Shown: in pieces, positions 18,210 through 27,032 of the stretch | Layout: each line of letters starts with the position of its first letter | Position numbering within the stretch: the first letter of the stretch is position 1 | DNA from: JAAGZL01 sp050291365 | GTDB lineage: Bacteria > Pseudomonadota > Gammaproteobacteria > Chromatiales > Chromatiaceae | Direction of reading: 5' to 3' | Length of the DNA stretch: 64,000 bases | NCBI GenBank assembly: GCA_050291365.1 | Contig: JBNKJS010000026.1 | Location: 28,261 to 92,260 of the forward strand | Translations under genes and position numbers: made by a program | Notes under the pieces: generated by a model | What the model saw: only the letters and a program-made list of their open reading frames with translations | Told to the model about the DNA's origin: nothing | Databases searched by the model: none

Positions 18210-19334
18210 ATGGACTTTAATGGGATCCTAAAACTTATGAGTGAAAAGAAGGCTTCTGACCTGTTTATTACGGTTGGAATGCCCCCCAGCATAAAAGTGC
18301 ATGGGCGCATCTCCCCCATATCCAAGGCTAAATTAACTGAGGAGCAGACCAGGGAACTGGTATTTGGCCTGATGACTCCAGCTCAGCGTGAGGAGTTTGC
18401 TAATACTAATGAATGCAACTTTGCCATTAGTGCGAAAGGTGTGGGTCGATTTCGCGTAAGCTCGTACATTCAACGTGACTCTGTTGGTATGGTGTTGCGG
18501 CGTATAGAAAATCAGATTCCAGACTTGGAAGAGCTGTTGTTGCCGCCGATACTCAAAGATCTGGCTATGACCAAACGTGGGTTAGTCATGTTTGTGGGCG
18601 CAACCGGTACAGGTAAATCCACCTCTCTGGCGGCCATGTTGGAGTATCGCAACAACAACAGCAGTGGCCATATAGTGACGGTTGAAGACCCAATCGAGTT
18701 TACTCACAACCACTCAGGGTGCATTGTTACCCAACGCGAGGTGGGGATAGATACAGAGTCCTATGAGGTTGCGCTGAAGAATACATTGCGCCAGGCCCCG
18801 GATGTGATCCTTATTGGCGAGATTCGTACCCGTGAAACCATGGAGCACGCCATAGCCTTTGCTGAGACCGGACATCTCTGCCTCTCTACCCTGCATGCTA
18901 ATAATGCCAATCAGGCCTTGGATCGTATTATCAACTTCTTCCCGGAGGACCGCCATAACCAGGTCTTTATGGATCTCTCCCTGAATCTGCGTGCAATAGT
19001 GGCACAGCAGTTGATACGTCGACCGGATGGCAAGAGCAGAAGGCCGGTGGTTGAGGTGTTGATCAATACCCCGCTTGCTTCAGATCTAATACGCAAGGGA
19101 GAGATTCACAAGCTTAAAGAGCTAATGAAGCGTTCAACTGAACATGGAATGATGAGCTTTGACCAGGCGCTGTATGCCCTCTATTCAGAAGGTGAGATCA
19201 GCTATGATGATGCCATCCTACATGCTGATTCGGCCAATGAGGTGCGTCTCATGATCAAACTCGGCAGTGGGGATGTAGATAAATACTCTGTGGAGATGGA
19301 TGATATCTCCCTGGTTAGCGAAGAGGATTGGTAA
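18210..19334 (+). CDS. pilU: Type IV pilus retraction ATPase PilU
   Basis: This 374-residue PilT paralogue supports retraction in a PilT-dependent manner. Walker A is GATGTGKS and the Asp box is VTVEDPIEFTHN; the AIRNLIRE motif of PilT is replaced by ASDLIRKGEIHKL. I chose ATG 18210 over the GTG at 18207 because GGAG at 18200-18203 then lies 6 bases upstream. Its stop is 12 bases from the convergent pyrK-like stop, with no clear hairpin between them. Confidence 0.96.
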   Translation: MDFNGILKLMSEKKASDLFITVGMPPSIKVHGRISPISKAKLTEEQTRELVFGLMTPAQREEFANTNECNFAISAKGVGRFRVSSYIQRDSVGMVLRRIENQIPDLEELLLPPILKDLAMTKRGLVMFVGATGTGKSTSLAAMLEYRNNNSSGHIVTVEDPIEFTHNHSGCIVTQREVGIDTESYEVALKNTLRQAPDVILIGEIRTRETMEHAIAFAETGHLCLSTLHANNANQALDRIINFFPEDRHNQVFMDLSLNLRAIVAQQLIRRPDGKSRRPVVEVLINTPLASDLIRKGEIHKLKELMKRSTEHGMMSFDQALYALYSEGEISYDDAILHADSANEVRLMIKLGSGDVDKYSVEMDDISLVSEEDW

Positions 19335-19346
19335 AGAAACCTCTGG

Positions 19347-20234
19347 TCAGAGATTTCTGAATACCTTTTTTGCGTCGAAAACCGGCCCATCTACGCATAC
19401 CCGCCGCATGGCTGGACCTGTCTCCTCTTCGACCTGTACCACGCAGCCAGCACAGCCGCCGACACCGCATGCCATATACTCTTCCAGTGATACCTGGCAG
19501 GGCAGGTCGTACTCCTGACATAACTTAGAGACGGCCTCCAGCATGGGGTGGGGACCACAGGCAAACACCTCAATCTGAGAATGTGTCTCAGCATCCAGCG
19601 AGTCTAGCCAGACCCTAGCAAGATCAGTCACATAGCCCTTAAAACAGCCAGGGAAGCCCTGGAGGCTGGCAAGGCGATTGGTTATTCCCCAATCCTCAAG
19701 CAGTGGCATAGTTGCGATAATATCCTGAGGAATGCCGGTAACCACTGTTGCCGAAGGGCGCGGTTGGAAAGGGAAGGGGACCTCTGAACCAAGGATTACA
19801 AACGGATTGATCTCTCTGTTCTGATATATGCTCTCAGCCAGGAATACCATGGGCGGTAGGCCAACTCCGCCACCGATCAGCAGCGGCCGTGACCGCTCAG
19901 GGCGGATCTGAAACGGATTGCCGATCGGTCCCATGATATTTATGGCTTCACCAACCTTACGGGTTGCTAGTAGCTTGGTTCCCTCTCCAACTCTTTTGTA
20001 GAGGAACTCAACCCAGCCATCCGTTGGAGATATCCGCATGATGGAGATTGGTCTGCGCAGTGGTCGTTGTGGACTGCACTGTAGATGAGCAAAGCTACCC
20101 GGTTTAGCACGTGCGGCGCACTCCGGTGCCTTAAGGCGTAGTAGAAATTGGTCGCCCGCGAACTCTTGATGGCTGAGGATTTCAGCATCTTCCACGAAAA
20201 TGGTAGCGCGATGTAGTTTTTCGTTGTTTGCCAT
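19347..20234 (-). CDS. Dihydroorotate dehydrogenase electron transfer subunit (PyrK-like)
   Basis: This 295-residue protein belongs to the ferredoxin-reductase-like iron-sulfur flavoproteins. It has an FAD-binding barrel with RRPISIMR, an NAD-binding domain with LLIGGGVGLPPM and a C-terminal [2Fe-2S] site formed by CGVGGCAGC plus the later cysteine of RRVCVDGPVF. In class 1B dihydroorotate dehydrogenases such a subunit passes electrons from flavin to NAD+. No pyrD is visible in the window. It directly follows pyrC' (7 bases), supporting a pyrimidine link; a general reductase role is possible. Confidence 0.85.
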   Translation of the reverse strand: MANNEKLHRATIFVEDAEILSHQEFAGDQFLLRLKAPECAARAKPGSFAHLQCSPQRPLRRPISIMRISPTDGWVEFLYKRVGEGTKLLATRKVGEAINIMGPIGNPFQIRPERSRPLLIGGGVGLPPMVFLAESIYQNREINPFVILGSEVPFPFQPRPSATVVTGIPQDIIATMPLLEDWGITNRLASLQGFPGCFKGYVTDLARVWLDSLDAETHSQIEVFACGPHPMLEAVSKLCQEYDLPCQVSLEEYMACGVGGCAGCVVQVEEETGPAMRRVCVDGPVFDAKKVFRNL

Positions 20235-20241
20235 GAAATTT

Positions 20242-21528
20242 TTAGGCCTTATAAACCACTTTGCCTTGTAGCAGGGTGTGGGTTACCTCTCCGGTGAATT
20301 CCCGATTAATGAACGGGGTATTTTTTCCTGCGCTGAACATACTTTTTGCCTGAAGCTGCCAGCTCTGGCTCGGGTTGAACACGCATACATCCGCATCTGC
20401 ACCTACCCCCAGCTGACCCAATGGCAGGTCTAGAATCTCTGCCGGACCGCTGGTGACTCGGGCGATGGCGTCTGCCATTTCGATTGATCCCTCATCTACC
20501 AGTTTCAGGGTTAATCCCAGCAGGGTCTCAAGGGCTGAGATGCCTGGTGTTGTAGAGGGGAATGGGTCCTCTTTGGCATCCGGGTCATGGGGTTGGTGGT
20601 CGGAGCATATGGCCTTGATTACTCCGCTGGCCACACCTCTGCGTAACTGTTCACAATCTTCTCTGGTACGCAGTGGGGGGATAACGTGGCAGTTGCTGTT
20701 GAACTCTCCAATGCACTCTTCTGTGAGATGTAGTTGGTGGGCCGCAACGCCGGCGGTTATAGGTGTCCCTTTCTTCTGTGCATGGGTGATCATCTCCAGG
20801 GCCGTAGCTGTGGAGAGTGCATGAAAATGTATGGTACAACCGGTGTGGGCCGCCAGTGCCAGGTCTCTGGCTACGGCAACGCTCTCGGCGGCCTCGGGTA
20901 TTCCTGGCAGACCGAGTCTGGAACTGACCGGTCCCTCATGCACGCAACCGTTGTCACGTAGATGTCTATCCTCCGGGCGGATGAATATGGTTATGCCAAA
21001 GGTGGCTGCATATTCCAGTGCACGCCGCTCTACCAGGGTATTGGCCAGGGGGGCGTAGGCGTTGCTAAGAACTGGGCATCCTGCCTTGGTGAGGGCCACC
21101 ATCTCACTAAGCTGACTCCCCTCAAGACCTTGGGTAAGCGCGCCGATGGGGAGAATCCTGGCGTAACCGACCTCCATGCCCTTGTTGTATATCATGCTGG
21201 CTACTGCCGGGGTATCGATTATCGGATTGGTGTCAGGTGGGCAGCAGACGGTGGTGATGCCACCCTTGGCAGCAGCTCTGGTTTCACTCTCAATGGTTGC
21301 TTTATGTTCCTGGCCGGGTTCACGCATTCGGGCGCTGAGGTCGATAAGGCCGGGACAGACTATCTGCCCTTTGGCGTCGATAGTCAGATCCGGTTTGAAA
21401 CCCTTGGGGGCCTTTCCCAGGGCGCAGATCTTCCCCTCTTCGATGAACAGGTCTCTCTTGTCGTCAATCCCATTGGCGGGGTCGATGAGGCGTCCATTTA
21501 TGATTTCTATTCTGTTTGCCGGGGTCAT
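20242..21528 (-). CDS. pyrC': Inactive dihydroorotase-like protein PyrC'
   Basis: This 428-residue amidohydrolase resembles class I dihydroorotases, but the metal-binding HxH that should follow PGLIDL is replaced by Ser65-Ala-Arg67 (PGLIDLSARMREPG). The later motifs IHFHALSTA and ICSDHQPH are partly kept. In Pseudomonas a noncatalytic PyrC' of this kind assembles with PyrB into the aspartate transcarbamoylase dodecamer. It overlaps pyrB by 4 bases, which fits that role. An active pyrC is expected elsewhere in the genome. Confidence 0.92.
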   Translation of the reverse strand: MTPANRIEIINGRLIDPANGIDDKRDLFIEEGKICALGKAPKGFKPDLTIDAKGQIVCPGLIDLSARMREPGQEHKATIESETRAAAKGGITTVCCPPDTNPIIDTPAVASMIYNKGMEVGYARILPIGALTQGLEGSQLSEMVALTKAGCPVLSNAYAPLANTLVERRALEYAATFGITIFIRPEDRHLRDNGCVHEGPVSSRLGLPGIPEAAESVAVARDLALAAHTGCTIHFHALSTATALEMITHAQKKGTPITAGVAAHQLHLTEECIGEFNSNCHVIPPLRTREDCEQLRRGVASGVIKAICSDHQPHDPDAKEDPFPSTTPGISALETLLGLTLKLVDEGSIEMADAIARVTSGPAEILDLPLGQLGVGADADVCVFNPSQSWQLQAKSMFSAGKNTPFINREFTGEVTHTLLQGKVVYKA

Positions 21529-22517
21529 CTCTTTTTGGCTCCAGGCTTCATTGTTCCCATGGCCATGGCCATTACCGCCATGCGCACCGCTATGCCGAAG
21601 CTTACCTGCTGCAGGATCACCGATCTTGGACCGTCCGCAACCTGCGACGCCATCTCAACCCCCCGGTTGATCGGACCTGGGTGCATCACTATGGCATCTG
21701 GCTTTGCTGCTTCCAGGCGCTCTTCTGTAAGTCCGTACAGTTGGAAGTACTCATGTTCGCTGGGCAGCATGGCGCTGCCCATGCGCTCTTTTTGTAAGCG
21801 CAGCATGATGACTACATCCACATCGCTGATGCCCTGTTCCAGATCGTGAAATACCTTTACGTCGAGGGACTCGGCATCCGCCGGAAGCAGGGTCTTGGGG
21901 GCTATTACCCGAACCTCTTCTGCCCCCAGGGTGTTGAGGGCCAGGATCTGAGAGCGGGCAACCCGTGAGTGTTGAATATCTCCAACTATTGCCACCTTAA
22001 GTCCTGCAAACTTCTTTTTGTGCCGCCGGATGGTGAACATGTCCAGCATGGCCTGGGTGGGGTGGGAGTGGCGGCCGTCTCCTGCGTTGATAACGCTGAT
22101 GCCAGGAGCTACATGAGAGGCGATAAAGTTGGCCGCGCCGCTGTCCCTATGCCGTACTACGAACATGTCGCAGTGCATCGCCTCCAGGTTGCGCAGGGTG
22201 TCCAGCAGGGTTTCACCCTTGGAGGTGGATGAGGTGTTTATATTGAGACTAAGTACGTCCGCCGATAGCCGTTTGGCCGCGAGCTCAAAGGTGGTGCGGG
22301 TACGGGTGCTGGTCTCGAAAAACAGATTTGTTATAACTTTACCGCGCAGCAGCGGCACTTTTTTCACCGTTCGCTCTGATACGCCGGTAAAGGACTCTGC
22401 CGTATCCAGGATCTCAGTTAGCAGTTCCCTGCTCAGGCCGTTAATAGAGAGGAAGTGACGAAGTTTTCCGTCGGAGCTAAGCTGCAGCTTGGCGCTGCTG
22501 TTACCGTTATCAGTCAT
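21525..22517 (-). CDS. pyrB: Aspartate carbamoyltransferase catalytic subunit
   Basis: This 330-residue enzyme forms carbamoyl-aspartate, the committed step of pyrimidine synthesis. The carbamoyl-phosphate motif FFETSTRTRTTFELAAKRL and the aspartate-loop region (MLRLQKERM) are intact. I chose the ATG at 22517 since AAGGAAGGG lies just upstream; a longer frame would begin at 22571 inside pyrR. It overlaps pyrR by 8 bases and pyrC' by 4, consistent with a coupled complex. No pyrI regulatory subunit is present. Confidence 0.95.
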   Translation of the reverse strand: MTDNGNSSAKLQLSSDGKLRHFLSINGLSRELLTEILDTAESFTGVSERTVKKVPLLRGKVITNLFFETSTRTRTTFELAAKRLSADVLSLNINTSSTSKGETLLDTLRNLEAMHCDMFVVRHRDSGAANFIASHVAPGISVINAGDGRHSHPTQAMLDMFTIRRHKKKFAGLKVAIVGDIQHSRVARSQILALNTLGAEEVRVIAPKTLLPADAESLDVKVFHDLEQGISDVDVVIMLRLQKERMGSAMLPSEHEYFQLYGLTEERLEAAKPDAIVMHPGPINRGVEMASQVADGPRSVILQQVSFGIAVRMAVMAMAMGTMKPGAKKR

Positions 22518-23079
22518 CAGCCCTTCCTTGCTCTTCTGTTTCGCCCCTATCATCATGTTTTGACTCGCCAATAACCAGGCTCAGTGGCTCCGGCCCGGTA
22601 AGGGTTATGTGCTGTTCCAGAGTTAGAGGTGGCCGCACACCTACCACGTTGGGTTGTATCGGTAGCTCCCGTCCTCCCCTTTCCACCAGGGTAACCAGGG
22701 TGATGGAGGCAGGGCGTCCGTAATCGAAGATCTCATTCATGGCGGCACGGATGGTACGGCCAGTCTGGAGTACGTCGTCCACCAGGATGATGTGTTGATC
22801 ATCCACCTCGAAAGGGATGCTGGATGGGTGTACCTGGGGGTTTACTCCCACGCGGGAGAAGTCATCTCGGTAGAAGGATATATCCAGGATGCCAAGGGGT
22901 TCTTCAATCTCCAGCATCTGGTGCAATCGTTCCGCCAGCCAGGCACCTCCCGTATGTATCCCAATAATTGCTGGATGGGCTATCTTTTGCATCTCCAGGC
23001 GGGTCTTCAGGGCCTGATACATCTCGTTGATCAGCCCATCTATCTCTTCCGCTTGCATGTAGTAGTTAGTTTTGCTCAC
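22510..23079 (-). CDS. pyrR: Bifunctional pyr operon regulator / uracil phosphoribosyltransferase
   Basis: This 189-residue type I phosphoribosyltransferase has the PRPP-binding motif IILVDDVLQTGRTIRAAM. In Bacillus PyrR attenuates pyr transcription; in Proteobacteria it sits at the head of pyrB-pyrC'. I see no obvious PyrR-binding attenuator in the short spacer here, as its start overlaps the end of ruvX by 14 bases. The C-terminal tail after about residue 175 is rich in charged residues. Confidence 0.93.
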   Translation of the reverse strand: MSKTNYYMQAEEIDGLINEMYQALKTRLEMQKIAHPAIIGIHTGGAWLAERLHQMLEIEEPLGILDISFYRDDFSRVGVNPQVHPSSIPFEVDDQHIILVDDVLQTGRTIRAAMNEIFDYGRPASITLVTLVERGGRELPIQPNVVGVRPPLTLEQHITLTGPEPLSLVIGESKHDDRGETEEQGRADD

Positions 23080-23467
23080 TTAACCATGTTTCCAGGATCA
23101 GTTGTGCCGCTATGGCGTCCAGTTCTTCTATGTTTTTCGGTTTGCGCGATAATATTTGTTTGGCCTCTATTGAGGTCAGGCGCTCATCCACCATATGTAC
23201 CTTGAGATGATACCTTCCTTCTAGCTGTCTTGCGAAGCGGCGGGCTTTCTCTGCTGGCTCAGCCTCGGTATCGTCCATATTAAATGGCAGTCCTACCACT
23301 AACTCTTGGGGTTCCCAGGTGCTGATCAGGCGGGTTATCCCGTCCCAGTCAGGGTGTTGTTGAATGGCGCGGAGTGTCTCTAGAGGTGAGGCTGTTCCTG
23401 TCATGGTTTGACCAACGGCGACGCCTATCTTAGCCGGTCCGTAGTCAAATCCAAGTAAGGTGGTCAT
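23066..23467 (-). CDS. ruvX: Holliday junction resolvase-like protein RuvX/YqgF
   Basis: This 133-residue RNase H-fold protein starts with LLGFDYGPAKIGVAVG and keeps the motifs VVGLPFNMDD and HMVDERLTS. YqgF acts in 16S rRNA processing in E. coli and has been shown to resolve junctions in other bacteria. It lies between algH and pyrR, the widely conserved order, and its end overlaps pyrR by 14 bases. Confidence 0.95.
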   Translation of the reverse strand: MTTLLGFDYGPAKIGVAVGQTMTGTASPLETLRAIQQHPDWDGITRLISTWEPQELVVGLPFNMDDTEAEPAEKARRFARQLEGRYHLKVHMVDERLTSIEAKQILSRKPKNIEELDAIAAQLILETWLSEQN

Positions 23468-23515
23468 GTGTTATGTGTTATGGCCTCTAGGTTTTGGCTT
23501 ATTGTAGTTATATCC

Positions 23516-24079
23516 TTACGCATGTCCAGCATCACCCGACAATAGATCCAGATCCACTCCCAGCAGCTTGGCTGCCGCCCTCCAGCGAAGTTCCGGGGGG
23601 GTGTTGAAAATGATCTGGGAATCGGCAGGTCCATTCAGCCAGGCGTTGGCTGAAATCTCCTCTTCCAGTTGGCCACTGGCCCAGCCTGCGTATCCCAATG
23701 CCACCAGGTGACTGCTTGGCCCGTCACCAGCAGCTATGGATTCAAGAATATCCCTTGAAGTTGTTACAGATATCTCCGATGTTACACTCAGGGTGGAGTC
23801 CCAGTTGCTATCATCGCAGTGCAGCACAAACCCGCGTTCTGGTTGTACCGGGCCGCCAATGTAGATAGATTCTTCTCCTGCCTCCAGTGTTATGTCGGTG
23901 ATTTCCAGTTGCTCTAGGATTTCATACAGATGCAGATTCGTTGGGCGGTTTACCACTATGCCCATGGCGCCCTCGTGGGTGTGTTCGCAGATATATGTGA
24001 CCGTCTGGGAAAAATTCATATCCTGCATGCTGGGCATGGCGATGAGAAACTGATTGGTCAGGTTAGTGCTGCTGTTCAT
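23516..24079 (-). CDS. algH: YqgE/AlgH family protein
   Basis: This 187-residue protein has the family signatures FLIAMPSMQDMNFSQTVTY and GAMGIVVNRPT near the N-terminus and ALGYAGWASGQLEEE in the second half. AlgH was first linked to alginate regulation in Pseudomonas; its molecular activity is not established. It lies between tonB and ruvX as in Pseudomonas. Confidence 0.95.
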   Translation of the reverse strand: MNSSTNLTNQFLIAMPSMQDMNFSQTVTYICEHTHEGAMGIVVNRPTNLHLYEILEQLEITDITLEAGEESIYIGGPVQPERGFVLHCDDSNWDSTLSVTSEISVTTSRDILESIAAGDGPSSHLVALGYAGWASGQLEEEISANAWLNGPADSQIIFNTPPELRWRAAAKLLGVDLDLLSGDAGHA

Positions 24080-24118
24080 ATCTTATAGTATCGGGCGCAT
24101 ATCAGATTCCCGCAACCC

Positions 24119-25003
24119 TTACTTGGATAATAATCTATTCCCACTTAGGAACTGCCAAGTCCTGGTGATATCCAGGATATCTGTCTCTTTTCGTATCTCG
24201 GAAGGGAATGGGGCATAGGGCGCTGCCAGCCGGACAATTCTTATGGCGGCATCATCCAGTATCTTATGCCCGGATGAGCGTCTGACCTTGATTTCGAAGA
24301 TGGTGCCATCTGGGCGGAGCGCAACCAGTAATACCAGGTTTCCATACAGTTTCTTTCTTCTGGCTTCGTCCGGATAATTTATGTTTCCGATGCGTTCAAC
24401 CTTGCGTCTCCAGGCGTCCAGATAGTTGGAGTATTTGTACTCTTTGGTGCTGGCGCTGACGAACTTACGGCGTGGGCGTTTGGCATAGGCCTTGGTCTTG
24501 CGATCTAGTTCTGCAGTAAGTCGGGATATTTCTTGATTGGTGCTGGCCAGTAGCTGGGCGGTGTTTAATGTCCTCAGCTTCCTTTTGGGTTTATTGGGAG
24601 CGTCCAGTGTCTTTTTCTCCGCTTTGGCCTTGGTGCTAACCTGTTTCTTTTTCTTAGAGGCCACCGGTTCTGCTGGCGGTGTTGCGGGGGTGTTAACCTG
24701 ATTGGGTTTGTTTGCCTGTTTGGTTATTGGCTGAAGACTATCGGTGGTGGGGCGTTCCGCCTTCTCTTTGGTGCCTCCACCTTCCTGGCTATGCTGAGCC
24801 AGGAAATCCGCCTTCTCCGGCGTCTTCAGGCTGGATTTGTTATGTACTACCACAATCTCCAGGGTGCGGTCCGCTGGTGGGAGTTTTTTTGGTTTTTCCA
24901 GGGTGAAGCCAATCCCAAGAATGCCAACGGCATGCATGCTGATCGCGACAAATAGGGTTAGGCCCAGACGGTCTACGGCGGTTATGGTGGCGGCATTATT
25001 CAT
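24119..25003 (-). CDS. tonB: TonB family energy-transducing protein
   Basis: This 294-residue protein has one N-terminal membrane anchor (LGLTLFVAISMHAVGILGIG, residues 13-32), a long Pro/Lys/Thr-rich periplasmic linker at about 70-150, and a C-terminal TonB domain with INYPDEARRKKLYGNLVL and VRRSSGHKILDDAA. No exbB or exbD is adjacent. In Pseudomonas a tonB gene at this locus (tonB3) is needed for twitching motility, and the pil-chp operon does lie nearby here. Its start overlaps apbE by 4 bases. Confidence 0.9.
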   Translation of the reverse strand: MNNAATITAVDRLGLTLFVAISMHAVGILGIGFTLEKPKKLPPADRTLEIVVVHNKSSLKTPEKADFLAQHSQEGGGTKEKAERPTTDSLQPITKQANKPNQVNTPATPPAEPVASKKKKQVSTKAKAEKKTLDAPNKPKRKLRTLNTAQLLASTNQEISRLTAELDRKTKAYAKRPRRKFVSASTKEYKYSNYLDAWRRKVERIGNINYPDEARRKKLYGNLVLLVALRPDGTIFEIKVRRSSGHKILDDAAIRIVRLAAPYAPFPSEIRKETDILDITRTWQFLSGNRLLSK

Positions 25004-26085
25004 TTGTTATTTGGGTTACTACTGTTCTCGTCTATCAGCGGAGGACTAAGGTGTATTTCATACTGCCCAGAATCTAGTTTCAGTCTCTTCCTCATTGCCG
25101 GATTCATATGTGCCCTATTTTTTGAGTCGACCAAAAGCACATATTTTATTCCCATTTTTTGCGCAATGTTGTACCAGTTATCGGGGCCGGCAACAAACAG
25201 GGCGGTGGCAGCCGCGTCTGCGGTTGCGGCATCCGAATGTATTACGGTAACCGATTTGGTGCCGCTTGCCGGGTATCCTGTGCGTGGGTCTATTATGTGG
25301 TGGTAACGCCTACCTTTCCAGCTGAAGTTGCGCTCATAATCGCCAGATGTGAATACGCTCTCATCGCCAGAGACCTCTAAACCGGCCAAAACCCCTTCTC
25401 CGGATGGGTGGCGGATGGCGATCTTCCAAGGGCGGCCTTGGGGAGAACCGATGGCCCTGAGGTCACCTCCAGCGTTTAGAATTGCATTCTCGATCCCCAG
25501 TTGGCGCAGATGATCTATAGCTAGATCTATACCGAAACCCTTGCCGAAGGCTCCAAAATCCAGTTTTACATGAGGATTGGTGCTATGCAGGTTTATCCCA
25601 TCCAGCATCAGGTCGCTCATACGCGGGTTCTGTTGCAGTAGCTCGGCTATTTTTTCCGGCTCAGGGGGTCTGCGTCCTGCTGGATCGTCACTGTGAAAAC
25701 CCCAGGCATCTATCAAATTGCCAATGGCAGGGTTGAACAGGTGATCACTCTTAATAGATAGATCGGCCCCTTGTCGTATCAGCTCTAATACCGAGGGTGG
25801 GGTGGCAAAGGTGACTCCATGAGATATCAGGCGGTTGACTCGTCCCAGAGGGCCAGGATCCCAGGCGTGCCAGGATTTATGCATCTGGGAAAAATCCTTT
25901 TCGATGGCGGCGGTGGCCTGTTCCGCCTGTTCTTGGGATACACCGGCAATAGTCAGGTCGATAAGGGTACCAAAGGCCAGGAATCTAGTGGTTACTACTT
26001 GTTCTTGTTGTTCGCAGCCACCGATGATTAGACCAATAAGAGCTAGGAGTATTATTGGTAGACGGGGTAGTTCAGCTCTTCTCAT
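25000..26085 (-). CDS. apbE: FAD:protein FMN transferase (ApbE lipoprotein)
   Basis: This 361-residue enzyme attaches FMN covalently to threonine residues of target flavoproteins such as RnfG/NqrC or other flavinylated reductases. It starts with a lipoprotein signal peptide ending in the lipobox IGGC (cysteine near residue 24). ApbE motifs LNAGGDLRAIG, LDFGAFGKGFGIDLA and HHIIDPRTGYPA are present. It overlaps gshB and tonB by 4 bases on either side, an insertion relative to the Pseudomonas tonB-gshB order. The target protein is not in the window. Confidence 0.92.
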   Translation of the reverse strand: MRRAELPRLPIILLALIGLIIGGCEQQEQVVTTRFLAFGTLIDLTIAGVSQEQAEQATAAIEKDFSQMHKSWHAWDPGPLGRVNRLISHGVTFATPPSVLELIRQGADLSIKSDHLFNPAIGNLIDAWGFHSDDPAGRRPPEPEKIAELLQQNPRMSDLMLDGINLHSTNPHVKLDFGAFGKGFGIDLAIDHLRQLGIENAILNAGGDLRAIGSPQGRPWKIAIRHPSGEGVLAGLEVSGDESVFTSGDYERNFSWKGRRYHHIIDPRTGYPASGTKSVTVIHSDAATADAAATALFVAGPDNWYNIAQKMGIKYVLLVDSKNRAHMNPAMRKRLKLDSGQYEIHLSPPLIDENSSNPNNK

Positions 26086-27032
26086 TTCTTGATTTTTTCT
26101 TCAATCTTATCTAGTAACTGGGCGCTTATATTTAACCCAAACTGCTTATCCAGTTCTCTAATGCAGGTGGGGCTGGTTACGTTGATCTCTGTCAGATAGT
26201 CGCCGATCACGTCCAGTCCGGCAAATATTATGCCTTTCTCTTTCAGCGTAGGGCCAATCTGTTTCGCAATCCAGTGGTCCCGCTCTGAGAGAGGTATGCC
26301 TTCGCCTCGACCGCCTGCCGCCAGGTTTCCGCGGTTTTCTCCAGCCTGGGGTATGCGGGCCAGGGCATAGGGAATGGCCTCGCCGTCTACCATCAGGATG
26401 CGCTTGTCTCCTGCGCTGATCTCAGGGAGGAAGCGCTGTGCCATAGCATATCTTGAGCCATGCCCGGTAAGTGTTTCGATGACTACATTGGTATTGGGGT
26501 CGTCCTGACGGAGTCTAAATATGGATGCTCCACCCATGCCGTCTAATGGCTTTAGTATTATATCTCCTTGTTTTTGAAGAAATTCAACTAGCCGCTGGCG
26601 ATCTCTGGTTACTAGGCTGGAGGTGCAGCATTGAGGGAACCAGGTGGTAGAGAGTTTCTCGTTCGCGTCTCGCAGGCTGCTGGGGCGGTTTACTACCAGG
26701 CTCCCCTCTTTCTCTGCTGATTCCAGGATGTATGTGGAATAGATGTACTCCATGTCGAATGGTGGATCCTTACGCATCAGGATTACATCCAGTTCACTCA
26801 AGGGACAGTCGCGTTGGGAGATGAAGCTGTACCATGAGTCGCTGTCATCCGTAACTTCAATCTGCTGCATGCGGCCATAGCCGCGATGCTCATGCAGATA
26901 GAGATCGCTTTGCTCCATATACCAGATATCCCATTTTCTGGCCTGAGCCTCTAGAATCATGGCGAAGGTGCTGTCTTTGTATGTGGTGATGGAGTCAATG
27001 GGGTCCATCACAATGCCAATGGATATACTCAT
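26082..27032 (-). CDS. gshB: Glutathione synthetase
   Basis: This 316-residue ATP-grasp enzyme joins gamma-glutamylcysteine and glycine. The start MSISIGIVMDPIDSI, the loop LKPLDGMGGASIFR and the terminal region NVTSPTCIRELDKQFG are all typical. It is divergent from pilG, the same pairing as in Pseudomonas. Its product is the presumed cofactor of the GFA-family protein encoded near 53.6 kb, although that link is only by family name. Confidence 0.97.
   Translation of the reverse strand: MSISIGIVMDPIDSITTYKDSTFAMILEAQARKWDIWYMEQSDLYLHEHRGYGRMQQIEVTDDSDSWYSFISQRDCPLSELDVILMRKDPPFDMEYIYSTYILESAEKEGSLVVNRPSSLRDANEKLSTTWFPQCCTSSLVTRDRQRLVEFLQKQGDIILKPLDGMGGASIFRLRQDDPNTNVVIETLTGHGSRYAMAQRFLPEISAGDKRILMVDGEAIPYALARIPQAGENRGNLAAGGRGEGIPLSERDHWIAKQIGPTLKEKGIIFAGLDVIGDYLTEINVTSPTCIRELDKQFGLNISAQLLDKIEEKIKK

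Noticed and set aside
22518..22571. Longer pyrB N-terminus
   Set aside because: It would overlap pyrR by 62 bases, while ATG 22517 has a strong AAGGAAGGG upstream and gives the usual length.
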